A DNA stretch of 64,000 nt from Lentimonas sp. CC4 (lineage in GTDB: Bacteria > Verrucomicrobiota > Verrucomicrobiia > Opitutales > Coraliomargaritaceae), in contig NZ_CACVBO010000001.1 in NCBI RefSeq assembly GCF_902728235.1, positions 1,862,501 to 1,926,500 of the forward strand. Reading direction: 5' to 3'. Of this stretch, positions 1-8,786 are shown one piece after another; within the stretch, counting starts at the first letter, position 1, and each line of letters starts with the position of its first letter. The notes under the pieces are model-generated. The model had not been told where the DNA came from, did not search any database, and saw nothing but the letters and a program-made list of their open reading frames with translations. Position numbers and translations under genes: made by a program.

Positions 1-902
1 AGATTGTAGTCGATCTCAATCACTCTGCCGAAGCCGCGGCATTTGTCGCAGGCGCCGATGGGGGAGTTGAAGGAAAAGAGCGGCGGTGTGGCTGGGCGAT
101 AGGTGATGCCCGTTTCTGGAGAATGCAGGCCGTGGGTGAATTCTGCGACAGTGGTGCCTTCTGTATCCAGAATGTGAATGCGCCCTTTGCCAAAGGAGAG
201 GGCGTTTTGTGCGGCTTCGATGAAGCGCGAGCGGCTCTTGTCGTTGATCGCGATGCGATCTTGAACGACTAGAAGAGAGCTGAGACTTGAGGGCTGAGAC
301 TTGAGGGGGGAGACTTGAGGGGTGAGATCTTCGATTCGGGTGATTTTTCCATCGAAGACTGCTCGGGTGTAGCCTTGGGCAGAGAGGGGCTGTAGGATCT
401 CGCTCCATTCAAACTTTTCGGGGCGTGTGATGGGAAAGGCGATGATGCGGCTGGTGTCGCGATGGTCTTTGAGGAGCGCTTTCCAGATGGATTGTGGATT
501 GTCGTCGGTGATTGGTTGGCCAGTGGCTGGGTCGATCAGTGTGGCGACATTGGGGAACCAAGCTTTAAAGAAGTCGCAGAGTTCGGTAATGGTGCCGACG
601 GTGGAGCGCGATGTTTTGACGGTGTTGGATTGCTGGATCGCAATGGAGGGGCGGATGTTTTCGACCGAATCGACTTTGGGGCGATCCATCAGATCCATGA
701 ATTGACGAGTGTAGGGCGAGAAGGTCTCTACATAGCGGCGCTGGCCTTCGGCATGCAGCGTCTCGAATACCAAAGAGGATTTACCTGCTCCGCTAAGACC
801 GGTGACGACTGTGAGTTGACCGATGGGTAGGTCGAGGTCGAAGCCTTTGAGGTTGTTTTGGCGGACGCCGCGTAGGTGGATGGTTTCTTTAGAGGAAGGC
901 AT
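1..902 (-). CDS. uvrA: UvrA-family excinuclease ABC subunit A, N-terminal part (runs off the left edge)
   Basis: This is the N-terminal 300 residues of a UvrA-type ATPase, the damage-recognition subunit of nucleotide excision repair. Reading from the ATG at 902, the protein starts MPSSKETIHLRGVRQNNLKG. It has a Walker A motif GLSGAGKSS near residue 40, then the EGQRRYVETFSPYTRQF block and the signature TSRSTVGTITEL. At the window edge it enters the first zinc module (SFNSPIGACDKCRGFG). The order matches UvrA. The SNTVKTSRSTVG wording differs from the usual QKSTSHNPRSTVG, so this may be a divergent paralogue rather than the main UvrA. A 42-bp triplicated repeat interrupts the coding sequence near residue 200. 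The C-terminal ABC half lies outside the window, so completeness cannot be judged. Confidence 0.85.
   Translation of the reverse strand, partial: MPSSKETIHLRGVRQNNLKGFDLDLPIGQLTVVTGLSGAGKSSLVFETLHAEGQRRYVETFSPYTRQFMDLMDRPKVDSVENIRPSIAIQQSNTVKTSRSTVGTITELCDFFKAWFPNVATLIDPATGQPITDDNPQSIWKALLKDHRDTSRIIAFPITRPEKFEWSEILQPLSAQGYTRAVFDGKITRIEDLTPQVSPLKSQPSSLSSLLVVQDRIAINDKSRSRFIEAAQNALSFGKGRIHILDTEGTTVAEFTHGLHSPETGITYRPATPPLFSFNSPIGACDKCRGFGRVIEIDYN
283..319. repeat. Three copies of a 14-bp direct repeat inside the uvrA-family gene
   Basis: The 9-mer agacttgag starts at 283, 297 and 311, an exact 14-bp period with near-identical linkers. Three units add 42 bp, so the reading frame is kept although each copy is read in a different frame (PQVS, PLKS, QPSSLS on the minus strand). 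The segment sits in a loop-like, low-complexity part of the protein. Confidence 0.8.
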
Positions 903-1107
903 GTCGTGTGACGGGATGCGAAAAGGAAAGTCGTGGTGTATGAGTATGAACGCTCTAGGCTGAGATACCTTACAGCTCCGTGTATTCCTGAAAAGAAAAG
1001 AATAGTGCTTTTTTGTTCATAGTATTAATGCGTAATGGAAGTTCGCCCCTTTTTTTTGTTTGCACAGATCGTTGACTCTACTGGAATAGCCGTTAGCTGA
1101 TTATACA

Positions 1108-2286
1108 ATGGCTGAGTCTAGTAAACGTGTATTATTCGTATTGGGGTCTGGTGTGTCTAAGGAATCGGGAGCACCGATGGTTATAGATGTGACGAATCTA
1201 GTTTTCTCTAAGGACGATGATCGTCTACTCACAGGAGACCGTCATGGACGTTCCTTCAAGCGTGAAGAGATCGATCATATACAAGGTTTTTTGAAAGTGC
1301 TTAAAAAAGAGATTCATCGGATGGGTGAAACCGAAAATTACGAATCGCTGTATTCTCTAGCTCAGCGCATCTCTGAATTTGAAGTTGGGAAACTGAAAGA
1401 TGCTTCGATGGTGCGTTTTCGGGATTATGTTTATCGTGAGACTGCTAGTTTTTGGGCATATTACAAACGCGCTGCTGTTTCTGGGGGACAACCGTTCGGT
1501 GCGATCGCTAGTAAGGCATGTGAGTATATTGAAAAATGTGTTCGTAGATTATTGGACCCTCTAGATGCTCCTAAAGGGCTCGAATTGATCCCTAGTCTAA
1601 TTGATAAATATGGAGCTGGAAATGTCGATGTCTTGACTTTGAACCATGATCGGCTTGTTGAAATTTTACTGAAAAGTCGGGGGATTCCTTACACAACAGG
1701 GTTTGATTCTCAGGAATCGAATGATAGGCAGGTTGATTTTTACGATGATACGGCTTTCGATGACGAAAAATGTGTTCGTATAGTGAAGCTGCATGGCTGT
1801 GTCAGTTGGTGGAAGTTTGGTAAGCGGATGAGTGATGGCAACTATCTGTATGATTGGGGGATAGTAAATGATCCGGAGGTTCATGGCTGGGAGGCTATAG
1901 ATCGTGATGAAGAGAAGTTCAGCTGTCCTACTCATGAGGAGCCAGTCACTACGGGCAATACGACAAAGACAGAAGCCTATACGCGTGGAATTACTGGAGA
2001 GATGTATCTCCAGGCTCGGCGTCTACTAAAAGAGCATGATCGAATTATCAGTTCGGGCTATGGTTTTGGTGATGATGGTTTTAATCACATGCTGGCCGAG
2101 TGGTCTCGGCGTATGCCTAAGAAGAAAATGCTGCTGTTGTATAATACTTCAGAGGTTCCGCTTGAACAAGGTTGCTGGTTTTGGCCAGAGGATTGGAAAT
2201 CGAACCACTCTGATGGCTGGTTTAAGCATCATCCTCAATGGTTGAGTGCCACTAGTTGTTCGGATGTGGAGCGCCTGATCTTTTAG
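1108..2286 (+). CDS. SIR2-like (SIR2_2-type) domain protein, possible NAD+-consuming defence effector
   Basis: A 392-residue protein dominated by a divergent sirtuin-like Rossmann fold. Visible motifs are the glycine-rich NAD loop LGSGVSKESGAP (residues about 12-23), TLNHDRLVE (about 178-186, equivalent to the family's T-N-Y-D) and KLHGCVSWW (about 227-235, with the catalytic-type His). Near the C-terminus SGYGFGDDGFNH matches the family's closing GxSxxD element. Stand-alone SIR2_2 proteins and fusions act as NADases in several antiphage systems (Thoeris ThsA, DSR, SIR2-HerA), but no partner gene (HerA, Argonaute, TIR) is adjacent here. By eye the gene is lower in G+C than its neighbours, which hints at lateral acquisition. 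It is flanked by repair genes of opposite orientation. The start at 1108 has no obvious ribosome binding site. Confidence 0.75.
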   Translation: MAESSKRVLFVLGSGVSKESGAPMVIDVTNLVFSKDDDRLLTGDRHGRSFKREEIDHIQGFLKVLKKEIHRMGETENYESLYSLAQRISEFEVGKLKDASMVRFRDYVYRETASFWAYYKRAAVSGGQPFGAIASKACEYIEKCVRRLLDPLDAPKGLELIPSLIDKYGAGNVDVLTLNHDRLVEILLKSRGIPYTTGFDSQESNDRQVDFYDDTAFDDEKCVRIVKLHGCVSWWKFGKRMSDGNYLYDWGIVNDPEVHGWEAIDRDEEKFSCPTHEEPVTTGNTTKTEAYTRGITGEMYLQARRLLKEHDRIISSGYGFGDDGFNHMLAEWSRRMPKKKMLLLYNTSEVPLEQGCWFWPEDWKSNHSDGWFKHHPQWLSATSCSDVERLIF

Positions 2287-2388
2287 TCCATCGTTCGGCT
2301 GGATTCAAGTAGGTGGAAAGCTGGTCACCCTATGGGGAGTTTTCTATTCGCTGGAACTGTGGGTCGAGCACCTAAAGGAACTCGACTA

Positions 2389-4713
2389 CTATTCTTCGCT
2401 GATCTTTTGGCTGTCTTCCACGGCTCTACGTAATCGGCGGCGCAGGTGGGTGCGGCGGATTTGTTGATCGTTGTTTTTAATGGCCATGGCGTAGGCGTCT
2501 AGAGATCCGACTAGGTAGACTTTTTGACGAGCGCGGGTGATGCCGGTGTAAACGAGGTTACGCTGCAGGAGCATGAAGTGCTGTTTGAGCAGCGGAATGA
2601 TGACGACGGGGTATTCGCTGCCTTGGCTCTTGTGAATAGAGATGCAGTAGGCGAGTTGGACTTCGGAGAGTTCGCCTTTAGTATATTCAATCGTCTCGCC
2701 TGAGAATTCGATGGTAAGCCCTGAACTGTCTGCGGCGATCGCGCGGATGATGCCCATGTCGCCGTTGAAGACGTTTTTGTCGTAGTTGTTGCGGGTTTGG
2801 ATCACTTTGTCGCCGATGCGAAAGGTGCTGCTGCCGTAGGGGATTTCGGCGGGGAGTGGCTTGCGGGTCTGCTCGCGGAAATGTGTTTGTTTGGCAGGAG
2901 CGTAGTCGGGGTCGGAGCGCAGTTTGGACTCGGCGGCGGATTTTGAGTTGAGCGCTTCTTGGATCTCGGTGTTGAGCACGGTGATGCCTCCAGTGCCACG
3001 GTGCATGGGGGACATGACTTGAATGTCACGGACTGCGTTTACTTTGTGGTGTTTGGGGATGTAATCCCGTGCGAGATAGATGATGGCCTTGACGCATTGT
3101 TCGGGTGTGTTGGCTTCGATGAAGCTGAAGTCGTTGGAGGCTTGTAGGTCACGCAGGCTGCGGTAGGTGGAGCCAGGGTGGCACTCGCCCTTGAGGATGC
3201 CGTGGGCGGTGGTGACGATGCCGCTTTCTTTGCCTTGGCGGTAAATGGTGTCGAGTCGAGTGACGGTGGCGGGTGGTGCGGCCATGAGGTCGCCGAGAAT
3301 ATTACCTGCCCCAACGGAGGGAAGTTGGTCGGCATCACCAACCAGTAACAAATGTGCGCTACTGGGCACGGCTTGCATCAAGCTGGCGGCTAGGCGTGTG
3401 TCGAGCATACTGGTTTCGTCGAGAATCAGTAGGTCGCAAGGTAGTGGGTTGTCTTCGTTGTAAGTGAAAGTGCGTGTCGCTCCGTCGTATTTGAGCAAGC
3501 GGTGAATGGTGCTGGCGGGCGCGCCTGAGGCTTCGGCTAGGCGTTGAGCGGCGCGGCCTGTGGGTGAGGCGAGCAGGATGCGGGTGCGCTTGGCGCGGAG
3601 AATGTCGACGACTGCTCGGAGGATGGTGGTTTTTCCTGTGCCGGGGCCACCGGTGATAATGGAAACCTTGCAGGTGAGTGTCTTACGCAGTGCTTCGGCT
3701 TGTTGATCGGCAAATGCAAAGCCGGCTTTTTGTTGCGCCCATTCGATCGCTGGCTCCAGTTTGATCGGTGGCAATGTAGCTGCGGTGCTGTGGATGCGGG
3801 CGATGGACTCTGCGATGCGTTTCTCGGCGCTGGCAGTGGTCGGAATTTGGCAAGCGGGTCCGATGAATTCGTTTTTCTCGTCGTATGCTTTGATGGCGAG
3901 CAGCTTTTTTGCGTCGGTCAACCCATGAATACGACGTTGAATATCGACCGGATCGACGCCGAGGAGCTTGGTGGCGTGTTCGAGGATCATTTGCTCGGTG
4001 CCTAGCGTATGGCCTTCGTCTTCGAGGGTGCGCATGGTGTGGACGATACCTGCATCGATGCGTTCTTTCGAGTTGGTGGGGAAGCCTAGGTTGAGGGCGA
4101 TTTTATCGGCCGTTTTGAAACCGATGCGTTCGATGTCTTCGGCGAGCTTGTAGGGCTCGTCTTGTAGAATGCGCTTGGTGGCATTGCCGTATTTCTTGAC
4201 GAGTCGCACGCATTGCGAGGGGGTGATGCCATAGGTCTGCAGAAACATCATGACGTCGCGCACGGCACTTTGCTCGTCCCACGCGGCTTTAATGGATTTT
4301 GCGCGTGTTTTGCCGATGCCGGGGATCTCATGGAGTCGGCCAGAGTCTTCGCTAATGATCTGCAGGGTGTCGGCTCCGAAGTGGTCGACTATTTTTTTGG
4401 CGTAGGATTTACCGATGCCGTGAATGAGGCCGCTGCCTAGGTATTTACGGATGCCATGGACGGAGGCGGGAAGCTGGGATTTGAAGCTGCCGACTTTAAA
4501 TTGGTCACCATGTGTGGCGTGGCGCGTCCATTGGCCGTTGAGTTGCAGTGTTTCGCCGCATTGCACGCCGGGCAGTGGTCCGAGGACGGTGACTGGGCGT
4601 TTGCCGTTGGCGACACTGACCTCAGCCACGCAATAGGCATTCTCTTCATTGAAGAAGATGATCCGTTCGAGGACGCCGGTGATGGTTTGGTCGTTTGAGT
4701 TGTTGTCTGCCAT
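2389..4713 (-). CDS. recD2: RecD2-type (YrrC) SF1B DNA helicase
   Basis: A 774-residue helicase of the stand-alone RecD2 type found in bacteria without using RecBC. Order seen: an N-terminal OB-like domain (residues about 5-80), tandem helix-hairpin-helix elements (GSGLIHGIGKSYAKKI and LHEIPGIGKTRAKSI, about 90-140), motor domain 1A with Walker A GGPGTGKTT (about 355-363) and Walker B LLILDETSML, then a C-terminal motor domain with the UvrD_C_2-type motif AYCISIHKSQGSEYP. It unwinds DNA 5' to 3' and is linked to repair and replication-fork maintenance in known homologues. It is convergent with the SIR2-like gene; I see no strong terminator in the roughly 100 bp between them. The length is normal for the family. 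Confidence 0.93.
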   Translation of the reverse strand: MADNNSNDQTITGVLERIIFFNEENAYCVAEVSVANGKRPVTVLGPLPGVQCGETLQLNGQWTRHATHGDQFKVGSFKSQLPASVHGIRKYLGSGLIHGIGKSYAKKIVDHFGADTLQIISEDSGRLHEIPGIGKTRAKSIKAAWDEQSAVRDVMMFLQTYGITPSQCVRLVKKYGNATKRILQDEPYKLAEDIERIGFKTADKIALNLGFPTNSKERIDAGIVHTMRTLEDEGHTLGTEQMILEHATKLLGVDPVDIQRRIHGLTDAKKLLAIKAYDEKNEFIGPACQIPTTASAEKRIAESIARIHSTAATLPPIKLEPAIEWAQQKAGFAFADQQAEALRKTLTCKVSIITGGPGTGKTTILRAVVDILRAKRTRILLASPTGRAAQRLAEASGAPASTIHRLLKYDGATRTFTYNEDNPLPCDLLILDETSMLDTRLAASLMQAVPSSAHLLLVGDADQLPSVGAGNILGDLMAAPPATVTRLDTIYRQGKESGIVTTAHGILKGECHPGSTYRSLRDLQASNDFSFIEANTPEQCVKAIIYLARDYIPKHHKVNAVRDIQVMSPMHRGTGGITVLNTEIQEALNSKSAAESKLRSDPDYAPAKQTHFREQTRKPLPAEIPYGSSTFRIGDKVIQTRNNYDKNVFNGDMGIIRAIAADSSGLTIEFSGETIEYTKGELSEVQLAYCISIHKSQGSEYPVVIIPLLKQHFMLLQRNLVYTGITRARQKVYLVGSLDAYAMAIKNNDQQIRRTHLRRRLRRAVEDSQKISEE

Positions 4714-4785
4714 GGTTGTGGGCGATTGAAAATATGGCTACATACGCGGGGCAGAAGGTCAATGCATGGTGTGACTTTGAGCACG

Positions 4786-4815
4786 AAAAAGCCCTCGCTG
4801 GTGTGCGAGGGCTTT
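4786..4815 (-). terminator. Intrinsic terminator downstream of the 4834-6237 gene
   Basis: An 11-bp perfect stem (4788-4798 with 4805-4815, aaagccctcgc / gcgagggcttt) encloses a 6-nt loop. On the minus strand it is followed by a run of five Ts (4786-4790). It lies 19 nt after the stop of the minus-strand gene. A T-run on the plus side (4819-4824) could make it bidirectional, but no plus-strand gene reads into it. Confidence 0.85.
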
Positions 4816-4833
4816 CGATTTTTTAAATATCGG

Positions 4834-6237
4834 TTATTGCGAGAATACTGGTGGTGGCGATGGTGGCGGTGGCGGTGGAGGCCCCGGTAGCCCAGGTTCG
4901 GCGTCTGCGGTAAAGAAGATATCCTCATAGGGCACATCGCCGATTACGTCGATTCCGCCGAAGCTGAATGGGGGGGGGGCTGCTTGCGCTTTGTGGATAC
5001 GTAGATCAGTAGAGCCTGGCGTATATTGTGCGGTTTCGATCTTATAGTCAGATTGAAGATTTTCTGGTGTGAACCGGACAATGACGTATCTGCGCTCAAT
5101 CTCGTCGAAGATATGGTGCAAGCGGGTGTTTTCGCCTTTCACGTAGACGCTGTATGAATCCTCGATGTCGAAGAAGAAATCATTTGGGACGCGGACGATT
5201 TGCTGAGGTGTCGTCGCTGCCATTAGGTATTCGAAGTTCGAATCGTTTTTGGCTGCGAATTCGGCGCGTTCTACATGGCCAAGTTCATTTGTGTAGGTGG
5301 CGACGCCCGTTTGGTTGTCTTCTGTGAACTCACTCGGCAAGTGGTTGGTTAGGTAGATTTGCAGCGTGCCAGATTGACCTGAGTTGAAGCTTGAGGCGAT
5401 GGAACGCATTTGTGTTTTTTTGCGCAGATCTATGATCACGATAGACTCTTCATCACTTGGGAATTGGTGAGTAGTGGTAGGGTCATCATCCTGAAGGTGG
5501 TAAATTTCTTCCAGAGCTCCCCCGCTGGCATAGATGATGCGGCTGCCTGTGTAGGCGGCTCCAAAATCGTAGTCGATGATGGGGGACTGGGCTTTGATGG
5601 TTTCTTTGGTCTCCTCTCCTTTGCCGATTTGAATATTGGCTTTGGTGATGTCCATGGAGCCAGTTGCTCCGAAGTGGCCAATGCGCCCTTGGTTGAGGAT
5701 GTTAAATCGCACCAAGAGGTAGCGAGTGTCTACTTCTGCGAAGGATGCAGATGGGATGACGCCTTCACTGAAGCTGACTGGTTGTGTGAGTGTGACCCAT
5801 TTTCCACTGTTGAGCGGATCCAGCGTGTTAGACGACATGATCTGCATGGTTCCACTGGCACTCTCATTATTAAAGAAAAAGCGTGAGACCTTCATGAACT
5901 GTCCAAGGTCTATGATGTAGTCGTGTTGCCCTTGGGGAATCGTGTAGGTCAGTGCTGAATTGTCGCTGAGAAGCACAGATTCGTCAAAGTATCCAACATC
6001 TGGAACTTGAATGCGTAGGAATTGCTCGTCCTTGACGAGGACTAGAGTGGCTCCCATATGCCAACGAGCTAGATTTTTCTGGATGCGTTGAAGTCGTTGT
6101 TCGCTGGGGGCGGACACGCGGTAGAGGTCTATCGGCGGAGCTGGTTGCGCTTGCGCTGTAATGTTAAGTGCGAGGGCAACTCCAGCGAAAAATAATCCGG
6201 AGATTATTTTTTGATGCATGTGAGTATGTGTGCTCAT
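4834..6237 (-). CDS. Secreted protein of unknown function with proline-rich C-terminus and a C10 tract
   Basis: A 467-residue exported protein I do not recognise. A signal peptide is clear (IISGLFFAGVALALNITAQA, cleavage near AQA-QP). The start could also be the second Met, seven residues in. The body is beta-rich and appears to hold two related lobes: around residues 90-215 (DYIIDLGQFMKVSRFFF ... TRYLLVRFN) and 230-400 (IVIIDLRKKTQMRSIASSF ... RRYVIVRF). Both have the look of discoidin-like beta-sandwiches, though this is only an impression. The tail is PGLPGPPPPPPPSPPP. A run of ten Cs covers codons about 420-423. The gene is divergent from the exopolysaccharide operon, so a surface role is plausible but unproven. 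Confidence 0.7.
   Translation of the reverse strand: MSTHTHMHQKIISGLFFAGVALALNITAQAQPAPPIDLYRVSAPSEQRLQRIQKNLARWHMGATLVLVKDEQFLRIQVPDVGYFDESVLLSDNSALTYTIPQGQHDYIIDLGQFMKVSRFFFNNESASGTMQIMSSNTLDPLNSGKWVTLTQPVSFSEGVIPSASFAEVDTRYLLVRFNILNQGRIGHFGATGSMDITKANIQIGKGEETKETIKAQSPIIDYDFGAAYTGSRIIYASGGALEEIYHLQDDDPTTTHQFPSDEESIVIIDLRKKTQMRSIASSFNSGQSGTLQIYLTNHLPSEFTEDNQTGVATYTNELGHVERAEFAAKNDSNFEYLMAATTPQQIVRVPNDFFFDIEDSYSVYVKGENTRLHHIFDEIERRYVIVRFTPENLQSDYKIETAQYTPGSTDLRIHKAQAAPPPFSFGGIDVIGDVPYEDIFFTADAEPGLPGPPPPPPPSPPPVFSQ
4970..4979. repeat. Homopolymer tract G10 (C10 in the coding strand of the 4834-6237 gene)
   Basis: Ten consecutive Gs on the plus strand lie within codons about 420-423 of the secreted-protein gene. 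In the present frame they read Ala-Pro-Pro-Pro. Loss of one C would stop translation after about a dozen new codons, and gain of one after about 16, removing the Pro-rich tail in both cases. Confidence 0.9.
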
Positions 6238-6399
6238 TTGATTAGTGGCTTTTTTGGAAGGCTGAAATATGGTTTTTTCTTTACTATTTACTAAATATTA
6301 ACAATTGGTAAATTGCAAACATCTAATTCTATTGAGGTTATGCTTAGGATTTTGAGCTTTACTGTTTAGGCCTTCAGAATACTATACCTCACGGATTGC

Positions 6400-6422
6400 C
6401 AATATGGCGATTGGCCATATTG
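6400..6422 (+). promoter_or_regulatory. Inverted repeat overlapping the start codon of the beta-barrel gene
   Basis: caatatgg (6400-6407) and ccatattg (6415-6422) are perfect 8-bp inverted repeats separated by 7 nt. The first arm contains the ATG at 6404-6406. In RNA this would form a hairpin burying the start codon; in DNA it could be an operator. The 166-bp divergent intergenic region upstream (6238-6403) is AT-rich, and I cannot pick a confident -35/-10 pair in it. Confidence 0.45.
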
Positions 6423-7762
6423 TAGCTAGACTTCACCCTCAACTAACTTGCCTTGTGACTGCTCCACTATTCCAAATCGTTCGACATATCAGCGGGTCTT
6501 ATACTGCTGCGATCCTGCTTGGTTCTGTTCTGGCGCTTCCGCTTTCAGCTCAAATTTACGGAATTCCAGATTTCGCACCCTTCGTATTAGATCAGCGGGT
6601 TGAGCGTGAAGATTATAATCTCCGAGTTGGCCCAGTTATGGTTGATGTTGTCGGCACTTTCGAAGTCGAATATAACGACAATATTGGCTATTCAGAAAAT
6701 AATGAGTTGTCTGATTTTATTTTGAAGCCGGGGGTTCTGTTTGGTTTAAAATGGCAGGTGAATGAAGACAATGAGCTGGATTTGAACCTTGGGGCGGAAT
6801 ATTGGCACTACGTAGATCACAATAAGTATAATAATGTGTCTAATCAGGTGTCGTTGTCGCCAGACACAGAATTGTCCTACCGAGTTTTGGTCGGTGACAT
6901 GGTTTTTCGTGTGTTTGATCGGCTTGAATATTCATTCGATACTGCCGATGCGGTTGTCGTTGATCGTAATGGGAATGTAGACGAAGGGGCGGATCCGACT
7001 TCGTTTGCTCGTTATCAAAATACCTTTGGCCTTCAATCTGAATGGTTTATTGGTGAGAATGTCTTTGCGGCTCAGTTGAGTCGGGAAGATATCTGGAGCC
7101 CGGATGATGAGTATGAATATATTAATAGTGAGGTGTATAAGATCGCGTTGAATGTGGAGCGTGATTTGGCTGCGAATTTTATGGTTGGTGTGGGCACTTC
7201 GTATGCGACGTTTGATTATGATAAGGATGTGAATAATGATGGATCTGAGTTTTCCATTGGCCCGTATATCGATTGGAATATTACAGAGGTGATTGGTTTG
7301 TATGCTGGATTGTCATGGAATCATCTGGATTATGATTCTGGTGGAGAGGCTGATAACACAAGGTATGGAAATGATGATCAGCCGAGCCACTTTACTTGGA
7401 CCACGCGCCTCAGTCATATGGTGAATGAAGTATTTAATCACCAACTTGAGTGGTATCGTGCGATCACTGGTGGCACCACATCGAACTACAACGAGATCGA
7501 CGGTGTTCGCTATACTGCTGCGTATAACCTTACCGAACGCGTCCGTCTCGATGGCACCGTTGGTTATGAGGAAAACGACAGCTCGGGTGGCTTGATTAAT
7601 GACGACTTCGATCGCTGGGTCTGCGGGCTTTCAACTGAATTAGTTCTGGGGCCGAGGTTAACGGCAGAATTGGGCTACCGTTATACGGATAAAGATTCGG
7701 ATGCAGAGTTTCAAAGTTATGATCAAAATCAGTTTCGTCTTCTCTTAAAATATGACTTTTAA
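6404..7762 (+). CDS. Outer-membrane beta-barrel protein of an exopolysaccharide operon
   Basis: A 452-residue outer-membrane barrel, first gene of the polysaccharide export operon. A signal peptide lies inside an unusually long N-terminus (AAILLGSVLALPLSAQIYG, cleavage near LSA-Q), so the true start may be an alternative codon nearer the hydrophobic core than the ATG at 6404. From residue about 75 on, alternating polar/hydrophobic strands rich in Tyr, Asp and Trp run to the end. The last residue is Phe (LLLKYDF), the Bam recognition signature. Barrels of this type (BBP2-like) accompany Wza/Wzz genes in many exopolysaccharide loci and are thought to help the polymer cross the outer membrane. 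The next gene follows 17 nt downstream. Confidence 0.75.
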   Translation: MAIGHIVARLHPQLTCLVTAPLFQIVRHISGSYTAAILLGSVLALPLSAQIYGIPDFAPFVLDQRVEREDYNLRVGPVMVDVVGTFEVEYNDNIGYSENNELSDFILKPGVLFGLKWQVNEDNELDLNLGAEYWHYVDHNKYNNVSNQVSLSPDTELSYRVLVGDMVFRVFDRLEYSFDTADAVVVDRNGNVDEGADPTSFARYQNTFGLQSEWFIGENVFAAQLSREDIWSPDDEYEYINSEVYKIALNVERDLAANFMVGVGTSYATFDYDKDVNNDGSEFSIGPYIDWNITEVIGLYAGLSWNHLDYDSGGEADNTRYGNDDQPSHFTWTTRLSHMVNEVFNHQLEWYRAITGGTTSNYNEIDGVRYTAAYNLTERVRLDGTVGYEENDSSGGLINDDFDRWVCGLSTELVLGPRLTAELGYRYTDKDSDAEFQSYDQNQFRLLLKYDF

Positions 7763-7779
7763 GGAAGTTCTACGAAAAT

Positions 7780-8736
7780 ATGTTTGTAACAATTAAGCGA
7801 TGGGCGCTGTTAAGTGCTGTTCTACTATCGAGTCTGTGTCAGGTGCGTGCCCAAGTTGCGGAGGTGGTGGATTCCGCAGTGCAAGTTGCAGATGCTAGAG
7901 TGGCCGTTGCTGCTAATTCGCCGACTCAAATGGCGTTGCTTGATGACGACTGGGAGCTACAGATCGGAGATCGTTTGGTCTATAAAGTTTTGGAAGAACA
8001 GGAGGAAGGACAACTGCTTGCAGTCAATGGAAACGGCGAATTGATGGTGCCTCTGCTGGGCTCAATTCCAGCAGAAGGAAAGACGAGTAAAAACTTGGCC
8101 TTCGAAATTAAAAAACAATTGGAGGTGGATTTTTTTAACCGAGCGACGGTGTTGATTACGCAGCGTGAGGTAGACCGTAACCGAGGTCGGGTTAAGGTGA
8201 TTGGCCAAGTCAACCGTCAAGGCGAGCAACTGATTCCGGCTGATTCGCCGCTGACACTGAGCCAGGCGATTCTGGCTAGTGGTGGTTTTACCCTGCATGC
8301 CGATCAGTCAAAGGTGAGTGTGGTTTCGGCTGGGCAAGAAAATGCACGTTTAGAAGTGGATCTTGGAGCGATGCTTTCGAGCGGTGATCTGTCTAAGGAT
8401 CCAATCTTGAATTCTGGTGATGTCGTCATTGTTGCGCAAGCAGACCACGCGGGGAGTCAGGTGTATGTGCTGGGTGCGGTGAATGCTCCTGGGCTATATT
8501 CGATTCGAGGTAGTCAATTTACGCTCAGCCAAGTGATCTTAATGGCCGAGGGGTTTACTCGGTTTGCTCGGAAAAATAAGGTTCGTTTAGTCTCGAAGGA
8601 CGAAAAAGGCGAAAAGGTCGAGTCCTTGGTAAATATTGATAAAATACTCGATGGAGGTGATCGCAGTGAAGATCCGATCGTGAAGCCAGGGGATATGATT
8701 ATAGTAGATGAGAAGATGATCAGCTTTAGTGGGTGA
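7780..8736 (+). CDS. Wza-like polysaccharide export protein with two SLBB domains
   Basis: A 318-residue periplasmic/outer-membrane export protein. A signal peptide (WALLSAVLLSSLCQVRA) is followed by the Poly_export domain (residues about 55-130, ELQIGDRLVYKVLEE ... GELMVPLLGSIP). Two SLBB domains follow (about 140-215 and 225-305), each ending in a PGD- or SGD-type turn (LNSGDVVIV, VKPGDMIIV). The Cys in the signal peptide is not in a good lipobox (SSLC), so unlike Escherichia coli Wza it is probably not a lipoprotein. AAGGAAG sits 12 nt before the ATG, a plausible but distant ribosome binding site. It is placed between the barrel gene and the Wzz-kinase gene. The family forms the channel through which capsule or exopolysaccharide leaves the periplasm. 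Confidence 0.88.
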   Translation: MFVTIKRWALLSAVLLSSLCQVRAQVAEVVDSAVQVADARVAVAANSPTQMALLDDDWELQIGDRLVYKVLEEQEEGQLLAVNGNGELMVPLLGSIPAEGKTSKNLAFEIKKQLEVDFFNRATVLITQREVDRNRGRVKVIGQVNRQGEQLIPADSPLTLSQAILASGGFTLHADQSKVSVVSAGQENARLEVDLGAMLSSGDLSKDPILNSGDVVIVAQADHAGSQVYVLGAVNAPGLYSIRGSQFTLSQVILMAEGFTRFARKNKVRLVSKDEKGEKVESLVNIDKILDGGDRSEDPIVKPGDMIIVDEKMISFSG

Positions 8737-8786
8737 TCGCAGTGGCGAATTATTGACGATTAGGGTAGTTTCGGGATTTCGAATAC

